Source: Tetrahymena thermophila SB210 (Eukaryota; Ciliophora; Oligohymenophorea; Hymenostomatida; Tetrahymenidae). From it: a DNA stretch of 64,000 nt. The translations under genes and the position numbers were made by a program. Where the stretch lies: contig NW_002476218.1 in NCBI RefSeq assembly GCF_000189635.1, positions 124,001-188,000 on the forward strand, given 5' to 3'. Of this stretch, positions 49,934-62,600 are shown in pieces (the first letter of the stretch is position 1; each line of letters begins with the position of its first letter). The notes below the pieces were generated by a model that saw nothing but the letters and a program-made list of their open reading frames with translations, did not search any database and was not told the DNA's origin.

Positions 49934-51109
49934 TCATTTATTAAGCAAGGTCTTGATTGCTATATCTATGCTTCTTGAATCTATTCTAGATTTGTTTTAA
50001 TTATGATAATATGTTGAGGATCTTTGTCTTGAGAATTCTTTTTTAAATAAAACACTTTAAATTAAATAAGCAGTATAAAATAAATATACTGTCATTGTCA
50101 TCTTAATAAAGCGAAACAGCCCTAGATTTTTTTACTTCATACTCATCATAAACTAAAAAAAAAGATTTTGAATACTTAAAAAAAATTTTAATAATTAATA
50201 CCATTTCTTTCAATCTAATGCTTGTACAAGTTTGATATCTACTATTTTGAGTTATTCATGACTTTTCTTTTATCTTGAATTTATTTATAATAATTATTTA
50301 TAATTTACTGTGTTTCTTTTCCTACTTAGAAGCGACTTTAGTTTGTTATATTTGGATCATAAGCCTTCTAACTTTTATTATTTATCTAGCTTTTTACAGG
50401 TGAGTTCTCTTAAATATTTATAGGTGGTATTCTTATTTCAATTGAATTCTTTTTCTAAATAGAATCTTATATGCTTCTCGTAGTTGGAGCTCTACTTAAA
50501 TTTGCTTAAATAGATCTATCAAGGCATTGTGGACATTTTTTATCCTCAAATTTTAGCTCTGTTTAATCTAAGATGTTAGTACTTTATTTTATGATAGATT
50601 TGTTAGGTGATATTTAATTTTTTTAAGCCTCTTCAAATCTATATTTTCCATAAGTATTAAAATTTCCTCTATTTTCGACAGGATTTGTTTAATTCTAATA
50701 TAAAGATTTGATTCCAAATTTATCATATTAAATACCTTATCCAAAATTATATCCACTTTAAAAAAATACTTAACGATTCAATTAATTGCAAAATTGATTA
50801 TTTTCCTTAGCAATATTTTCTACATCCCTCCCTATTTAACTTAATCTAATTGTTTAACTATCAAAATCAAGTCCTTTTAATATTTATGAAGGGATAGATG
50901 ACCTTGAAGAGGCTTATGATTTAGACTAACTGCTACTTTGCTAGCTGCTTGACCCGCTCTAAGATGAAGAATTTTATTATGAAGATCCTCATTTTATTCA
51001 AAAATAAAGTTATTCTTAAGTAGATTTAAACTAAAAATTAAATACAAGTTGGATTTAACTTTTTACCTTCACTTTCGTTATCAGAATTATTTGAAGAAGC
51101 TGATGACAT
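49934..51109 (-). CDS. Unassigned Ser/Gln-rich protein with one CxxC and a short coiled coil
   Basis: ATG at 51107-51109 (MSSASSNNSDNESE). A first intron (donor GTAAAA, acceptor AATGAG) joins this to GSSQQNSSSQSGSSSQQSSS in frame. After the Ser/Gln-rich start come SIPSQILKGLDFDSQTIRLS, then a segment with KKCPQCLDRSIQ near 50500-50550, whose single CxxC lacks an obvious partner pair. A basic coiled coil follows (KLDKQQKLEGLQSKYNKLKS). The last exon, after a GT...AG intron near 50040-50092, ends IAIKTLLNK at TGA 49934-49936. I do not recognise a family. The composition suggests an intrinsically disordered regulatory or scaffold protein. Confidence 0.65.
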
Positions 51110-51883
51110 ACTCTTATTTAAATAGATAATTATATTATGTTAATTATATTATTATGGTGTGCCTGAAAAATTAAAAGTTTATTAAATTCTTTTAAAAACC
51201 TAAAATCCTTAAGCAATAATTTATTTTAACAAATTATATTTTTCTTATTGCTAATTATTTATTGGTTATTATTAATCCCTAAAAATGTTATTTTGATAAA
51301 GATAATAGATAAATATAAATAATTTAATAAAAGTTGATGTATTTTTAACAACTAAAAATCATAAAATCAACCAAACGCTTTTTAAATATTTATTAAAAAC
51401 TTTTAATAAAAAATATTTTATTTTTTATAAATTGAAATACAGAAGAAAAATTTTCAAGAAATCTTTTAAATATTTATTTTAAACTTTTAATTATTGCTTA
51501 TTTTTTTCCAACTTTTGAAAATAATTTAAAGACATTTTTTTTAACGTATAAAAAAAATGTATTATTTTTAAACAATTTATATTTAGATTTAATGAGAATT
51601 GATTAATACATTTTAGGATTTAATAGATATTAAAAACATGCTCAAAATGAATATTTTTAGTTATTGGATATCATTAATTATTTTTTTTAACAAAAAAGAA
51701 TGAATGAATTAATGTATAAATGAGATTTGATTTTATTAATTAATTAATATATGTTGTTTTGTTAGTATCTATAATTAATAGAAGTAAATTAATTTGAGTT
51801 TAAATATAAAAAGCTTTATAATTGTATACTTTGAATTAGAAAATAATATTTTAATCAAGTTAGTTTAGCAAAGCGTAAGTAAA
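51110..51883. other. AT-rich spacer between divergent genes
   Basis: About 770 bases between the divergent Ser-rich gene and FCF2, probably with both promoters. Only A/T-rich sequence is seen. Confidence 0.6.
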
Positions 51884-52589
51884 ATGGTGAAGTCAGTAAA
51901 AAGTGATAAGATAGAAAGTATTTTAGGTAACTTAAAATTTGCTTTTTAAGCATTAAAAGTCGAATTAAATATTTAAATAAATATATTTTACAGGTTATAA
52001 TAAATACATAATTGATGATGATGGAAGTGGGTTTGTTATAAGAACTAACTTTGAAGAAGAAAATGAGAAGTAAGCTAACGACTTCTTTGAATAAAATTAT
52101 AGCTTTAAAAATTTAGATGGAGGGGAAAAACTTGAAAAGATAGCTCCTATTAAAGAAACTAATGCTGAAAAGAAAAAAAGACTTGAAGAAAAGGGAAATG
52201 TGTTGGATAAATGGTATGGTTTATCTAAAAAGACATAATTGAGCTAAGACGAAAAGAATTAACTTGTTTTACTTAAATTGAAGGACTACCTTAATCCTAA
52301 ATAGCACTTTAGAACTACCGATATGAAAAAAATACCTAAATTCTTCTAGATAGCTACAATGATAGATGGTAAAGATGATGGCTTTGCTGTTTCTAAGATT
52401 CCTAGAGGTTAAAGAAAAGCAAATTTAGCTTAGGAGCTTTTAGAATTAGATAAGCAAGTACAATTCACAAAGAAGAAATTCGGATAAATACAATCAGTTA
52501 AATAGAAAATAGCCAAAAATTCAGATAAAAATAAAAGATTACAGCGCGCACGTAAGCACATGAAACATCTTAAAAAACATAAAAAATGA
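51884..52589 (+). CDS. FCF2: FCF2, pre-rRNA processing factor
   Basis: Nucleolar factor needed for early 18S rRNA cleavage in the small-subunit processome. Exon 1 is 51884-51926 (MVKSVKSDKIESIL) and exon 2 begins at 51994, joined across intron 51927-51993 at a split Gly codon. After an acidic N-terminal part comes the Fcf2 domain: NVLDKWYGLSKKT, LKLKDYLNPKQHFRTTDMKK, IPKFFQIATMIDG, RKANLAQELLELDKQVQFTK. These match the family pattern (WFDLP...LRSVLDPKRHYK...LPKYFQ...EELL). The C-terminus is very basic (RARKHMKHLKKHKK), fitting nucleolar localisation. TGA 52587-52589. Length is typical for FCF2. Confidence 0.92.
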
Positions 52590-53380
52590 TAACTTACATA
52601 TATAATTAAAAAGTAGAAGTCTTTGTGTATAATTTATTTCTTTTTATTTATGCATGTAAATAGAGCAATCAGTCAAATTTAATTACATTTTTTGAAATAA
52701 TATTTTTACTCCTATTAAATAATAATAATAATATTTTAATTACTAAAAAATGTATTTTAATTTTTTTTGGATATTTGATAAAAAGAATATTTTTATTTTT
52801 AACTTTGTATAAAGTAAATAATTAACTTGACTGAATAATAGTTTAAAATTTTTAAGAAATGAATTTAAAAATTATCAATAAAATTAATATTTTTGAAAAC
52901 AATTTTAATTAATAAAAATATTTTTTTTAATTTAGGAGAATTATTTTAAAAAATAAATGGGCAAAATTAAATTACAATTAGAATAATTTTTGAGCTTTAT
53001 AGATATATTATTTTTGTTAAATTTTCATTTAGTTATTTTATTTCTTTATTAAGCTTTACAGATTTATTTAAATATATTTCAAATCTGAATTACACATTAA
53101 TAATTTTCATAAACAAAGTATAAAATTTGCTAAATAAATCATTAGAATAATTAATTAAAAATTATTTTAAAAATATTAAAATATATTCTTTCTACAAGCA
53201 CCAGTAAATCAGAATAAGTTGCTAAGAAAATTTGAAAGTATGTTGGCTAATATTTAACTAAATTAGAGATATTTTATTTGTACAATTTTATAAATTATAA
53301 ATTTATTTTTATTAAATTTGGTTAAATTATTTTTATTTTAATATAAATTTAAACATTTTAATCAATTATTTAAAGGTTTT
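52590..53380. other. AT-rich spacer between convergent genes
   Basis: About 790 bases between the convergent FCF2 and RING-H2 genes. No coding-like frame, RNA gene or terminator hairpin evident. Confidence 0.6.
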
Positions 53381-55550
53381 TCATGAATCTTAGTTTTAAT
53401 TAGATAATAAATCAAATTTACAGATTACACATTTAGAATTTTGTAATAACCATTTATCTATGCAAGCTCTATGAAATCTATGCTCACATGGTAAAACTCT
53501 CAATATTTCTTTATCTTGATAGTTATTTAAACAAATTGAGCAATCTTGTTGAGACGAAAACTATTTAACTGTTTTTGTTCTTAAACTTTGAGTTGTATAG
53601 ACTATAGTTGGCAGAGACATTATTTCTGCTTTTGTTAAGCCATAGTTTTCACTAAAAGATTAATCATTAGGTTCATATTCTTCATAAATTTATTATTCTT
53701 ACATGTTATATGCGAATTCTAAATCATCTGGTAATGGAGGTATTGGTGGAATATTCATACCATAAAACATTTCATCATTTTAGTCATTTTCATAATAATC
53801 ATTGCTTTCATCACTTTCTTCATATGAATTTTCGTCCTCCTATATTTATTTTTCTTCTTATTCTATATCTTCCTCATCTAAAATTTCATTATCATTGTCA
53901 CTTTAATCTTCAACATATTCATTTTCTTCATTATTCATTTCTTCATTTAAATCTTCATCTTAGCAAAAACCTTCACTCTGCATCAAAGATCCTTTATCAA
54001 GAACAATATTGTAAGAGTAATTTTTTCCTAAATTACATTTAAAATTTAGTTAATTATGATTAGCATTGCGATTTAACTATTCATTAACAATTTTATTTGA
54101 ATCTTCATCACTATAATATTCATACAATTAATTTTATTTAACATAATCTTCTTTTCCCTCCAAAGCCTCTTCTTCAAAATTATCATCTTCCTCTTGTTCT
54201 TCTTCTTCAAAATAATCTCTGTTGTAATTTTTATTTTCTTCTGTTAATTAATAACTTAACTAACTGTTTTCTCTTTAAATATTAAAATCCTTTTTGTAAC
54301 CTTAGATTTAATTCTTATCGAATTACTGATAATTTATATCCATATTATTATCATTTTCTCTTTTTCTCAAGTATGAATACAAAGATTAATTATTTTAATA
54401 CATCTAACTATCAGTTGTACTCTTAGAACCTTAAATATTTTAATTAGGAAAATCAATTTATTTTGATTCTTCTTAATCATCAGACCATTAAAATTACTAA
54501 TTTTAAAATTATGCTTAGGTTTATAGGTTTTTATTTTATTTTTAATAGATATTTTCTTTTTATGGCTATTTTTTTTCATCAAAATATTACTTTTTAGATC
54601 CTAAATTTTCTTAGGATAAACCTTAGTTATTACAATAAATATCATTTTAATCATGTTAATTCAACTTATATGTTTATTTAGGATTTTCATTGATTTCATT
54701 TTATTAAATTAGCGCCTTTTAAACTATTCCTCTTGCCAGCTTTAATATCTCGTTTTTAGATGTTTTTTAACTGTTTAATTACAGTTAATCTTGTTATTAT
54801 TGATTTTAAAAGATAATCTATTATTGCTTTTCAACTAATTAAAAAAAATATTTTTATTTGAAATTGATTCAAATTAAAATAAATTTTACCTGATTTATTA
54901 GTTTATATGTGATTTTTACTTGTTTTGATAACATTTTATTATGGAGTAATATCTTTTTTTTAACCTATGTTATTTTATTAGATATTACTAGATCTAGAAA
55001 AAACAGGATTAGATGACTTTTTATACAATTCTTCCTCGTCATTATGTATTTACAATATTATATCTTATTGCTTTATTACACTTTACTAATTTTATTCTTT
55101 GATTCTAACCTATCCATTCTAAATAAATAGTTAGTTATTGCTTTAGGTTTATTAATTTTAATTGCATTCTCTTTTTTAATAATAACCATTTTACTGTTAA
55201 TTTGATTCATTTATAATAGTTTCTTTTTAAATAATATTTTAATTAGCACTGTTCTACTTCAATTTAGTAGTATAATTATGAATCTATCTTGAGTTATTTT
55301 CTTAATCAACATTATGTTTATGATTATTATTTGTTTGTATATGATAAAAATTATTCATCATTTTTTAATTACTATTATTTTAATTATCCTAAATGTTTTT
55401 TTAAGACACATGATGAATTTGCTGTTATTCTTGCTAATTTTTAAGAGAACTACATTAGACTCCATTTTAATCTATCACAATTTGCTACTGAGGGAGATTT
55501 ATTATTAGCTTTTTATTTTTACTTTCAATATTCATATTTTTCATGTCCAT
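53381..55550 (-). CDS. RING-H2 finger protein with long acidic Asn/Gln-rich N-terminus
   Basis: Probable E3 ubiquitin ligase. The start ATG at 55548-55550 gives MDMKNMNIESKNKKLIINLP; the frame stays open for over 600 residues, with one intron (about 54847-54890). The N-terminal two thirds are disordered and rich in Asn, Gln, Asp and Glu. Just before the finger is the motif YGLTKAEIMSLPTIVYTTQ, like the GLs..xI..LP element that precedes many RING-H2 domains. The RING-H2 itself is CSICLNNYQDKEILRVLPCE followed by HRFHRACIDKWL and CVIC, with all eight zinc ligands present. It ends LLSNQNQDS at TGA 53381-53383. No transmembrane segment is seen, so it is probably soluble. Ligase activity and substrates are inferred from the family only. 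Confidence 0.82.
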
Positions 55551-55981
55551 GATTATCTATATTCTAAGATTTTTTAATAATTTAGTATATTTGTTAATTT
55601 AAATGTTTGCTTGCTTGCTTGTATACTTATATGATTGATTTTTTAGATGTATTACAAATTTTGATGTATTTAATATAAATTTATCATTTAGTTTAAATGA
55701 ATTGATAACATTAATTAATTAATATAATATCTTATAATCTTTAATTAATAGAGGTATTAATAAATAAATAAGTAAAGTATTTTTGAAAGCTAGGATTAAC
55801 TATCTTTCTTTATTTCTTTCTTAATGAAACAAACATTAAAACAAAAAATTTTAACATAGTTTGTACTTTTATTTTTAAAATATTAATTATAATGATTAAT
55901 TCTAATTATCTAATTCAAATTAAATCTTTTTGAAATCAATTATTTTATAAACTTAAATTTAACTGCCTTTAGGTCTTTATT
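55551..55981. other. AT-rich intergenic spacer with a TGCT microsatellite
   Basis: About 430 bases between two minus-strand genes. A short TTGC tandem repeat lies near 55606-55622. No coding-like frame. Confidence 0.6.
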
Positions 55982-56344
55982 TCATAAATTTTATATAACT
56001 AAGTTAATCATAATTATCCATAATATTGATATTGACAAGTTTTGTAAGTAACATCTAAGTCTACATTGTAAATAACTTTAAAATTCAGCTGTAGGAGTAA
56101 ATGTAACGCAAACCTTATTGCATTGGTATGGAGTACTAATAAGGCAATAGTTTCTATTACTTAAAGAACATTTTTGATACTATGCTTTTTATGATGAGCA
56201 ATCTGCCAAATTATTACATGTTTATTCTTAAACTAAACATCCTGTAATACAATCTACATATGCTTAATTAATATCAACAGTGTACTGTTAAGCTCTATTT
56301 ATACTAAATAAAATAGCTATAAGTAAAAAAATTATTATTTTCAT
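55982..56344 (-). CDS. Small secreted cysteine-rich protein
   Basis: Intronless open frame of 120 residues. It starts MKIIIFLLIAILFSINRAQQ, a classic signal peptide with likely cleavage after Ala19 or nearby. The mature part has ten cysteines in pairs and singles (VDCITGCLVQEQTC, ADCSS, KC, NYC, YQC, KVC, LQCRLRC), suggesting disulfide bonds. Length and layout recall small secreted proteins of ciliates such as pheromone-like or mucocyst-type peptides, but no family is recognised. The last 20 or so residues are hydrophobic (LSISILWIIMINL), which could be a GPI-anchor signal. However, a second frame over the same bases (about 55985-56060) also reads as plausible protein, so the C-terminus may be wrong if a short intron is present. 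Confidence 0.65.
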
Positions 56345-56638
56345 TCAATTTTTATAAGCTTTATTCTAAAAAATGATAAGTTAGCTTTATTGATTCTACT
56401 TTTTCTATCAAAATTTTATTTTTTTACTAATCTATAAAATATCTCTTAGTTGATTAATTACCTCAATTTTTTATAAAATCAAAAGGTCAAGACCTATTTA
56501 TATCAATGATAAAACTTGTAGATATTAATATATTAATTATTTAATCAAGCAAAAAATTCATTAAAATTTAACAAGATAAATAGATCCAAATATGAAAGCA
56601 CATTCAACACAATATATAAAAAAATTTATTATTAATTA
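56345..56638. other. Short AT-rich spacer
   Basis: Just under 300 bases between two minus-strand genes, holding the promoter side of the small secreted protein gene. Nothing distinctive seen. Confidence 0.5.
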
Positions 56639-59600
56639 TCATTTTTTGTTTTTAAGTTTGGTTTCGTATTTCTGTGCCCAGTTTCTAGATTTAAGTTAAA
56701 CAGTTTCAGTATACTATCCTATTCTTTTAGGAGGTTTAGCTTCAAGGATAAGAGAACCATGATCATCACTCATGATAAACAGAGACAGCTTATCTATGTC
56801 ATTAATGTTTACAGAACTGCTAAGTAAATATTCAAATCTACCTCTTAAATCTGTGTAGCCATCCTTAATAAAATCGATTTTGCCAGATTTATTTTTAGAG
56901 AATACCTTGACATAGATTTTAGAAAGGAGAGAATTACTCTAGTCTGTAATCTTTAAATAAGCATCATCTGAGTAAAGAGATACCTTAAGCTGAGTAGAGA
57001 AATAAGTTACTCCTGCTTTTAAGAAAGGACCACTGATTGCCTAAATGTAAACATTGGAGCCTTAAATCTATTCTGGAACGTCAAATTTAGAAACAGTAGG
57101 TGTGCTTTGATTTTTATCTTCATCATTCAATGCAATTATTTATGTAAATGAAGGTTATAAGTAGCTGAAATCTTCAGATATATTGGAGAGGAAAGGTTTC
57201 TTTGAGAAGAATACTTCTAAATCAATTTTATAGTAAGTCAAAGTGAGCTCCTTAGGTATGTTCTAATTAAAAAAGTTAATTAAATTTAAATTAGTTTGAT
57301 TTATTTCATATAAAAATATACCTTATGTTCAACAATGATCTTTTTATCATCGAAGCGAAGAGATAAAACTTATTGCTTTTCATTTTAAACTTTATCTTCT
57401 TTCTTAAGCTATGAATCTCCGCTTATGTTGAGATTGAGCTAATAATTAATTTTAAATAATAAATTAAACAGTTTTTTATCAATAAAATTTACAAGTTCTT
57501 CTCCTATCATGTCTTCTCCATCATACTCGGCTATCTAATTAGCCATATCATAAAAAAGATTACGCCATGAAATAATAGGATAGTCTAAGTATTTTTCAAT
57601 TATTTCTCTAGCAACTTTAAAGTTAGGATATCCTTTGTAAAAATCTAAGTAAGCCTTGATATAATCGTATTAAATAGATCCTTGCTTAGTGGTAATATCA
57701 CTCTCATTTATTTTATCAAATTGCTCAATAGCTATTTCTATTCTGTCTTATAAAAGTAAATAGTAAGTAAATACTAAACGATCAATAGAGCTCATGTTAT
57801 TTAATCCTTTTTCAACTACATACCTATAAATAAATTATTTGATAATTAATTTTTATATTTATGTTTTAGAAATAATTAATTTATTACCTTAAGAAGTGGC
57901 AATATGTGCGACGGAATTAGGAATTAAGAATGTTAGCACTATCTCTTTTAAGTAAATGAACACGAGAATTTATAAGAGGATAATATTCATATATTCTATT
58001 CCACTCTCCAATGTTTAGAGAGGACTTGATAAGAGTGCAACTTAAATGAGACACATACTTTTAAACTTTTTATCTTACAGAACTGGAATTTACAAACTCA
58101 ATTAGAGAAGCATGATCTAAATGAAGCAAACTGTATTTCCAAATGTCGAAATGGAAAAAGTTTTTCTATCTCAAAATTTGCAATAACTTTATGAAAAACT
58201 CTTTGTCTGTACACATTGAAACGATGGACATGAATGTAGAATTGAAATTTGATTATTTGTTTGTGTCCTACCAATCTTTTTCTTTGAGGAATTTCAAAAT
58301 ATCTTCCTTAGTACCTTAAGATAACACCTAGTCAAGGGTATTAAGTTTTATTTAAGCAAGCTCTTTATTTACTTAGAATTAAGAATCTTTAGCTACACAA
58401 AGCACCTATCCATTCTTAGAGACATTAGCAGGATAAATAGAGTAGTTGCCAATAGCAGGGAAATAAAAATAAAATTCAAATATTTTAGTGCTATAAGAAT
58501 CTAGTTTTTAAGTATACGATTTAGTATACTCAATAGTGTGAACAGGAACTGAGCCTTCAGGAACCTTTTAAGTAATTCAATAAATAAGAAAAAAAATTTT
58601 TAATAAAAATAAGTTTTTTTTACTTCAGTTAAAACTTAAATCTCTTATTGTCCACCAGTGCAATTAGTAACAATGACCTAGCACCCATAAATGTAATTAA
58701 TTATAAACTCCTATGCATCCTTTTCAAACTTTTCTTCTCCTTAGATTTCATACTTATCATTTGGATCAAAGAAACGTTAATTGATCATGATAGTGCTCTT
58801 TAATTAAGATGAAGTTTCTTTAATTTCTTTAGTAAATAATAAGAAGTTATCAGCAGCTTAAATAACTTAATCTTTTCCTTGAGCTGAATATTAGTTATGA
58901 TTAGGTGAGTTGAATGGAAGATTCAAAATCGATAAAACAAGTACCATCTCAGTATGGCTTTTGTTACATTCAAGGAACTTGCAAGAAAGGAAATTAGATA
59001 TTGATGATGTTTCTAATATATTATGTGCGAATTCAAGCCAGAAGCTGTTTGCACTCATTAATTCCTTACCATAAAAGTGATCATCTTTTTAATTCAAATA
59101 ATGTCTTTCACAATATTAGCCTGTCTTCTTTAATGCTTGATTACACTATTAAAATAGTTATCTTTATTATTTATAGCTTGAAGTAATAGGATTAAATTTA
59201 TAATTTTATTTAGCTTTAGAAGCCATTTTAGGCATAAACTATCTTTGTTGTTCAAACATTTCTTCTTCACAATCATTATTTTATTAGTAACATTCAAAAT
59301 CTTCATCACTTCCAGCCTCACCACATTAATATTATTCATTTTCTTCACTCACCAAGCTGTTGCTACAATTATCATCATCATCATCATCATCTTCGTCACC
59401 AAAAAGTTTCTTGTTCCTGTTCTAATAGCTACCTCCGCCTCCAATATTGCTAATGTTATAAGCGGCTTATTGTATCACCATTTTTTTACCAGATTGTGCT
59501 TGTTGGTCTTATTTCTTATTTAAAATGATCTCAAAATATCTTTTTTGTATTTCTTTGTCACTAACATTTTATTTTGACTAAACTTACAGGTATTCAATTA

Positions 59601-62600
59601 GCTTTTATGCCTTCTCTAACTATAAAATATATTAATTTGGATTATTTATAAAATAAATATATGAATGTTTTTTAAAAAAATTTAATTTAATTTTAATTTA
59701 GAGATGTATATTTATTTCTTTACCTGATTTAATTACTTTAATGAATAAATCATTAAACAGATTTCAAAAGAATTTATTCTATCAAGGATTTCAATATGAT
59801 GATATTTATTAATGAGATCTTCATATTTTCCTAGTAAGAAGAGATCAACTAAGGTAAATTCAATCTTATTTTAAAGATGGTTTTTTACAATACTATCGAA
59901 GTATGGTTTATCTTTCAAATACAAAAAGAAATTTAATTCGTGAGACAAGTTATTATTATATTTTTAATTTTTTTCTGAAGTAGATAATGAGTCCCATTTC
60001 TTTAAGAACTCCCATTCTTCAGTGAAGCTTTTAGAAGAAGTGCTATCAGTAAAAGTTCCAGCAAATCTTGAAAGTTCAATTTAGAAATCGAAGACTTTAT
60101 TCAAGCTATCTATTATTGAGAATTCTGTTGAAGTGATATCATCTATAATACACTATTTTCCTTTCATGATAGTTTCAGTATTCCTGAAGATTGAATAATA
60201 CTTTCCTTTTTGTAAATTTGTCTTTTATCTCAAATCACGGGTCTCTATTTCTCTATTTAAAAGATGCTCTAAATTAAATACACTAACATTATGGTGAGTA
60301 GGAGTTCTCAAAATAATTTAAACAGCTGAGTACTTTGATAAATTTTCTTCAAATTCAATCAAACCATCCTATTAATTAAAATTAATTCTTAATTATATAA
60401 AAATAAATAAATTTCAATTCCTTCCACTTAATAATATAATATCAAATGAAAATATTTTATTAAAAAAATGAATTAATATTTTTAATAAAAAAAAGGAAAA
60501 AAATTTGATAATTTATTTTAAAAAAGTAAAAAAATAAAAATAGTTTTTAGTTAAATATTTATTTTACTTTGTTAGGTACTAAGTTTGAATAAATAAGACA
60601 AGTATTTTTTAAGAAATTCAAGTGAGCATCTATTGGAGAAATTTAGCAATTATAATCATAGCGGTTGAAATAAATTCTATCAGAAGGTGATGCCATTCCT
60701 CTAGCTTTTTTAGCCATACTTTTTTTATATTTTATTGGAGCTATTTTTATTATTAAAAAATAATTAAACAAAAATGAAAATAAAAAAAACAAATTAAAAC
60801 CTTCTCTTTTACATTCTTAATAGCTGGCATCATCATCAAAACATTCTTCATCTTCTGCTTCATCAAAATTACAATAACTTGCATCTCTTTCATAAAATTC
60901 TTTTTCTTCTCTATCAGATACTGATAATTTCCTTTTAAAACCTTTTTCAAGTGGTTTATCTGCTTGAATATTTTCTGTTTCAGTATTTGTATCTTAAATA
61001 AAATTTCTTTTAATTGCTAAAGAAGGTTTTTCCAAGGAATTTCCTGTAAAACGAGTTTAAACTTTCCTATCTAGAACATATGCAAATTCATCTCCAAGTT
61101 AACGATTAGACATATATTTATTTTTCTTTAATAAAAGTAATTAAAATATGTTATAATTTCTAAAAAAATAAATAAATTAATACTGTATTCTGTAAGTTAA
61201 CTTCCTAGATCTTGTAATTATCGTAACCTGTGCAGAAATTATTATATGGATTTGAAAGTCCATTAGGGAAGTATTAAAATGCTATCAAATGAACACGTGT
61301 GTTTTAGTAGCTTTTTTAACGATTCAATTATATTTATATCTTTCCAGATTCATTTTTAAAACTCTCAACTCTTATTTAATCTTCTACTGGAACAGAGGAT
61401 TGGTTAAGCAACAATTTATTTTTGGTTAATATAGATGAAGTAGCTGATTCTGTTTAAGATGAATGTTACCAAATTTTACAATTGTGTACTTTAATAATGA
61501 AGTTCTTTGTATTAAGTTTAGATCTTAAGAAATACAAGCCAGATGAAAGGTTCTTAATTAATAAAGTATTTTTTGTAGTCTTTTCAACCTTATTAGTTTC
61601 ATTAGAGATGCAATTTAAAAGACAATTTGCAATTAATTGTTATAAATTTTAATTTTTATCAACAATTTTTAGTAAAATGAATTCATTTCTATCAATAACA
61701 GTATTTTATTCGCATAATAAAGGTATCTCTACATTATTACCTTCTTTTATTTAGAAAATATGAGGTAAACTCTCAATGCCTCTAATATAGTTTCTCTCCA
61801 AATTCCATTTTTTAGAAATAGTTAGATTGTTTTTAGTTAACTGATTTATTTAAAAATTAATTTATTATTTTAATTTTATTAACAGTAAGAAAATAAATAA
61901 ACAAATAATTTACTTCAGAAGCAACTTAAAGTGAAATAACGTTGTTGAGTTTGCCTAGACCTATTCCTAAAATGTTTTAGATAATTCTTTAAAATTAAAA
62001 ACCAAAATAAATAACTTTTTATTTACTTCCTTCTTCGTTAGTCTACAACTTAATGTTGTTATCAGTGTTAAAATATTTATGCTATAGGTTTATGCTAACC
62101 TTAAAATTTGGAATGGGCTCACCATTTTTACCAAGTACAAGAATGTAATATTAATCTACATTTTAAAGGAAGAAAGAGGCAAAATTCAATTAGTTTGTGT
62201 GTTGATCAATATAAATTGTGTTTGTTGAATTCAATTTTAGCTCCTCTGTTCCATTCATTGTATCTAGTTTAGTATTTAACTCTATATTGACTTGCTTAGT
62301 TTTAGCAGGTAATATAAATTCTATTACTATATCTTAGTCATTTTACAAAGTTTTCTTACTAATGCGAGTAGTTTATGGAACATCATCAGTTGTGATAGTT
62401 ACAATAGAAATCTCTGTGCCCTTCAATATACTTACATCAGCTATTTCTTGGTTTATAGTTAAGCTTGGCTATAAAATAAGTTAGACCTTATTATAATTTA
62501 TAAAAAATATATTTGGTTAAAAGCATATGAGAAGCTAAATAAAAATTTACTTTGTTACCAAAGATAAATGACTCTTAATTGTAAATGTAATTACAAGAAA

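Noticed and set aside
53710-54042. His/Phe-rich plus-strand frame of 110 residues.
   Set aside because: It is the complement of the acidic Asp/Glu/Asn-rich part of the RING-H2 gene; His and Phe arise from reversed GAT/GAA codons.
59001-59523. Hydrophobic plus-strand frames with poly-Ile.
   Set aside because: Antisense shadow of the large minus-strand gene; the Ile run comes from the ATC repeat that codes Asp on the real strand.
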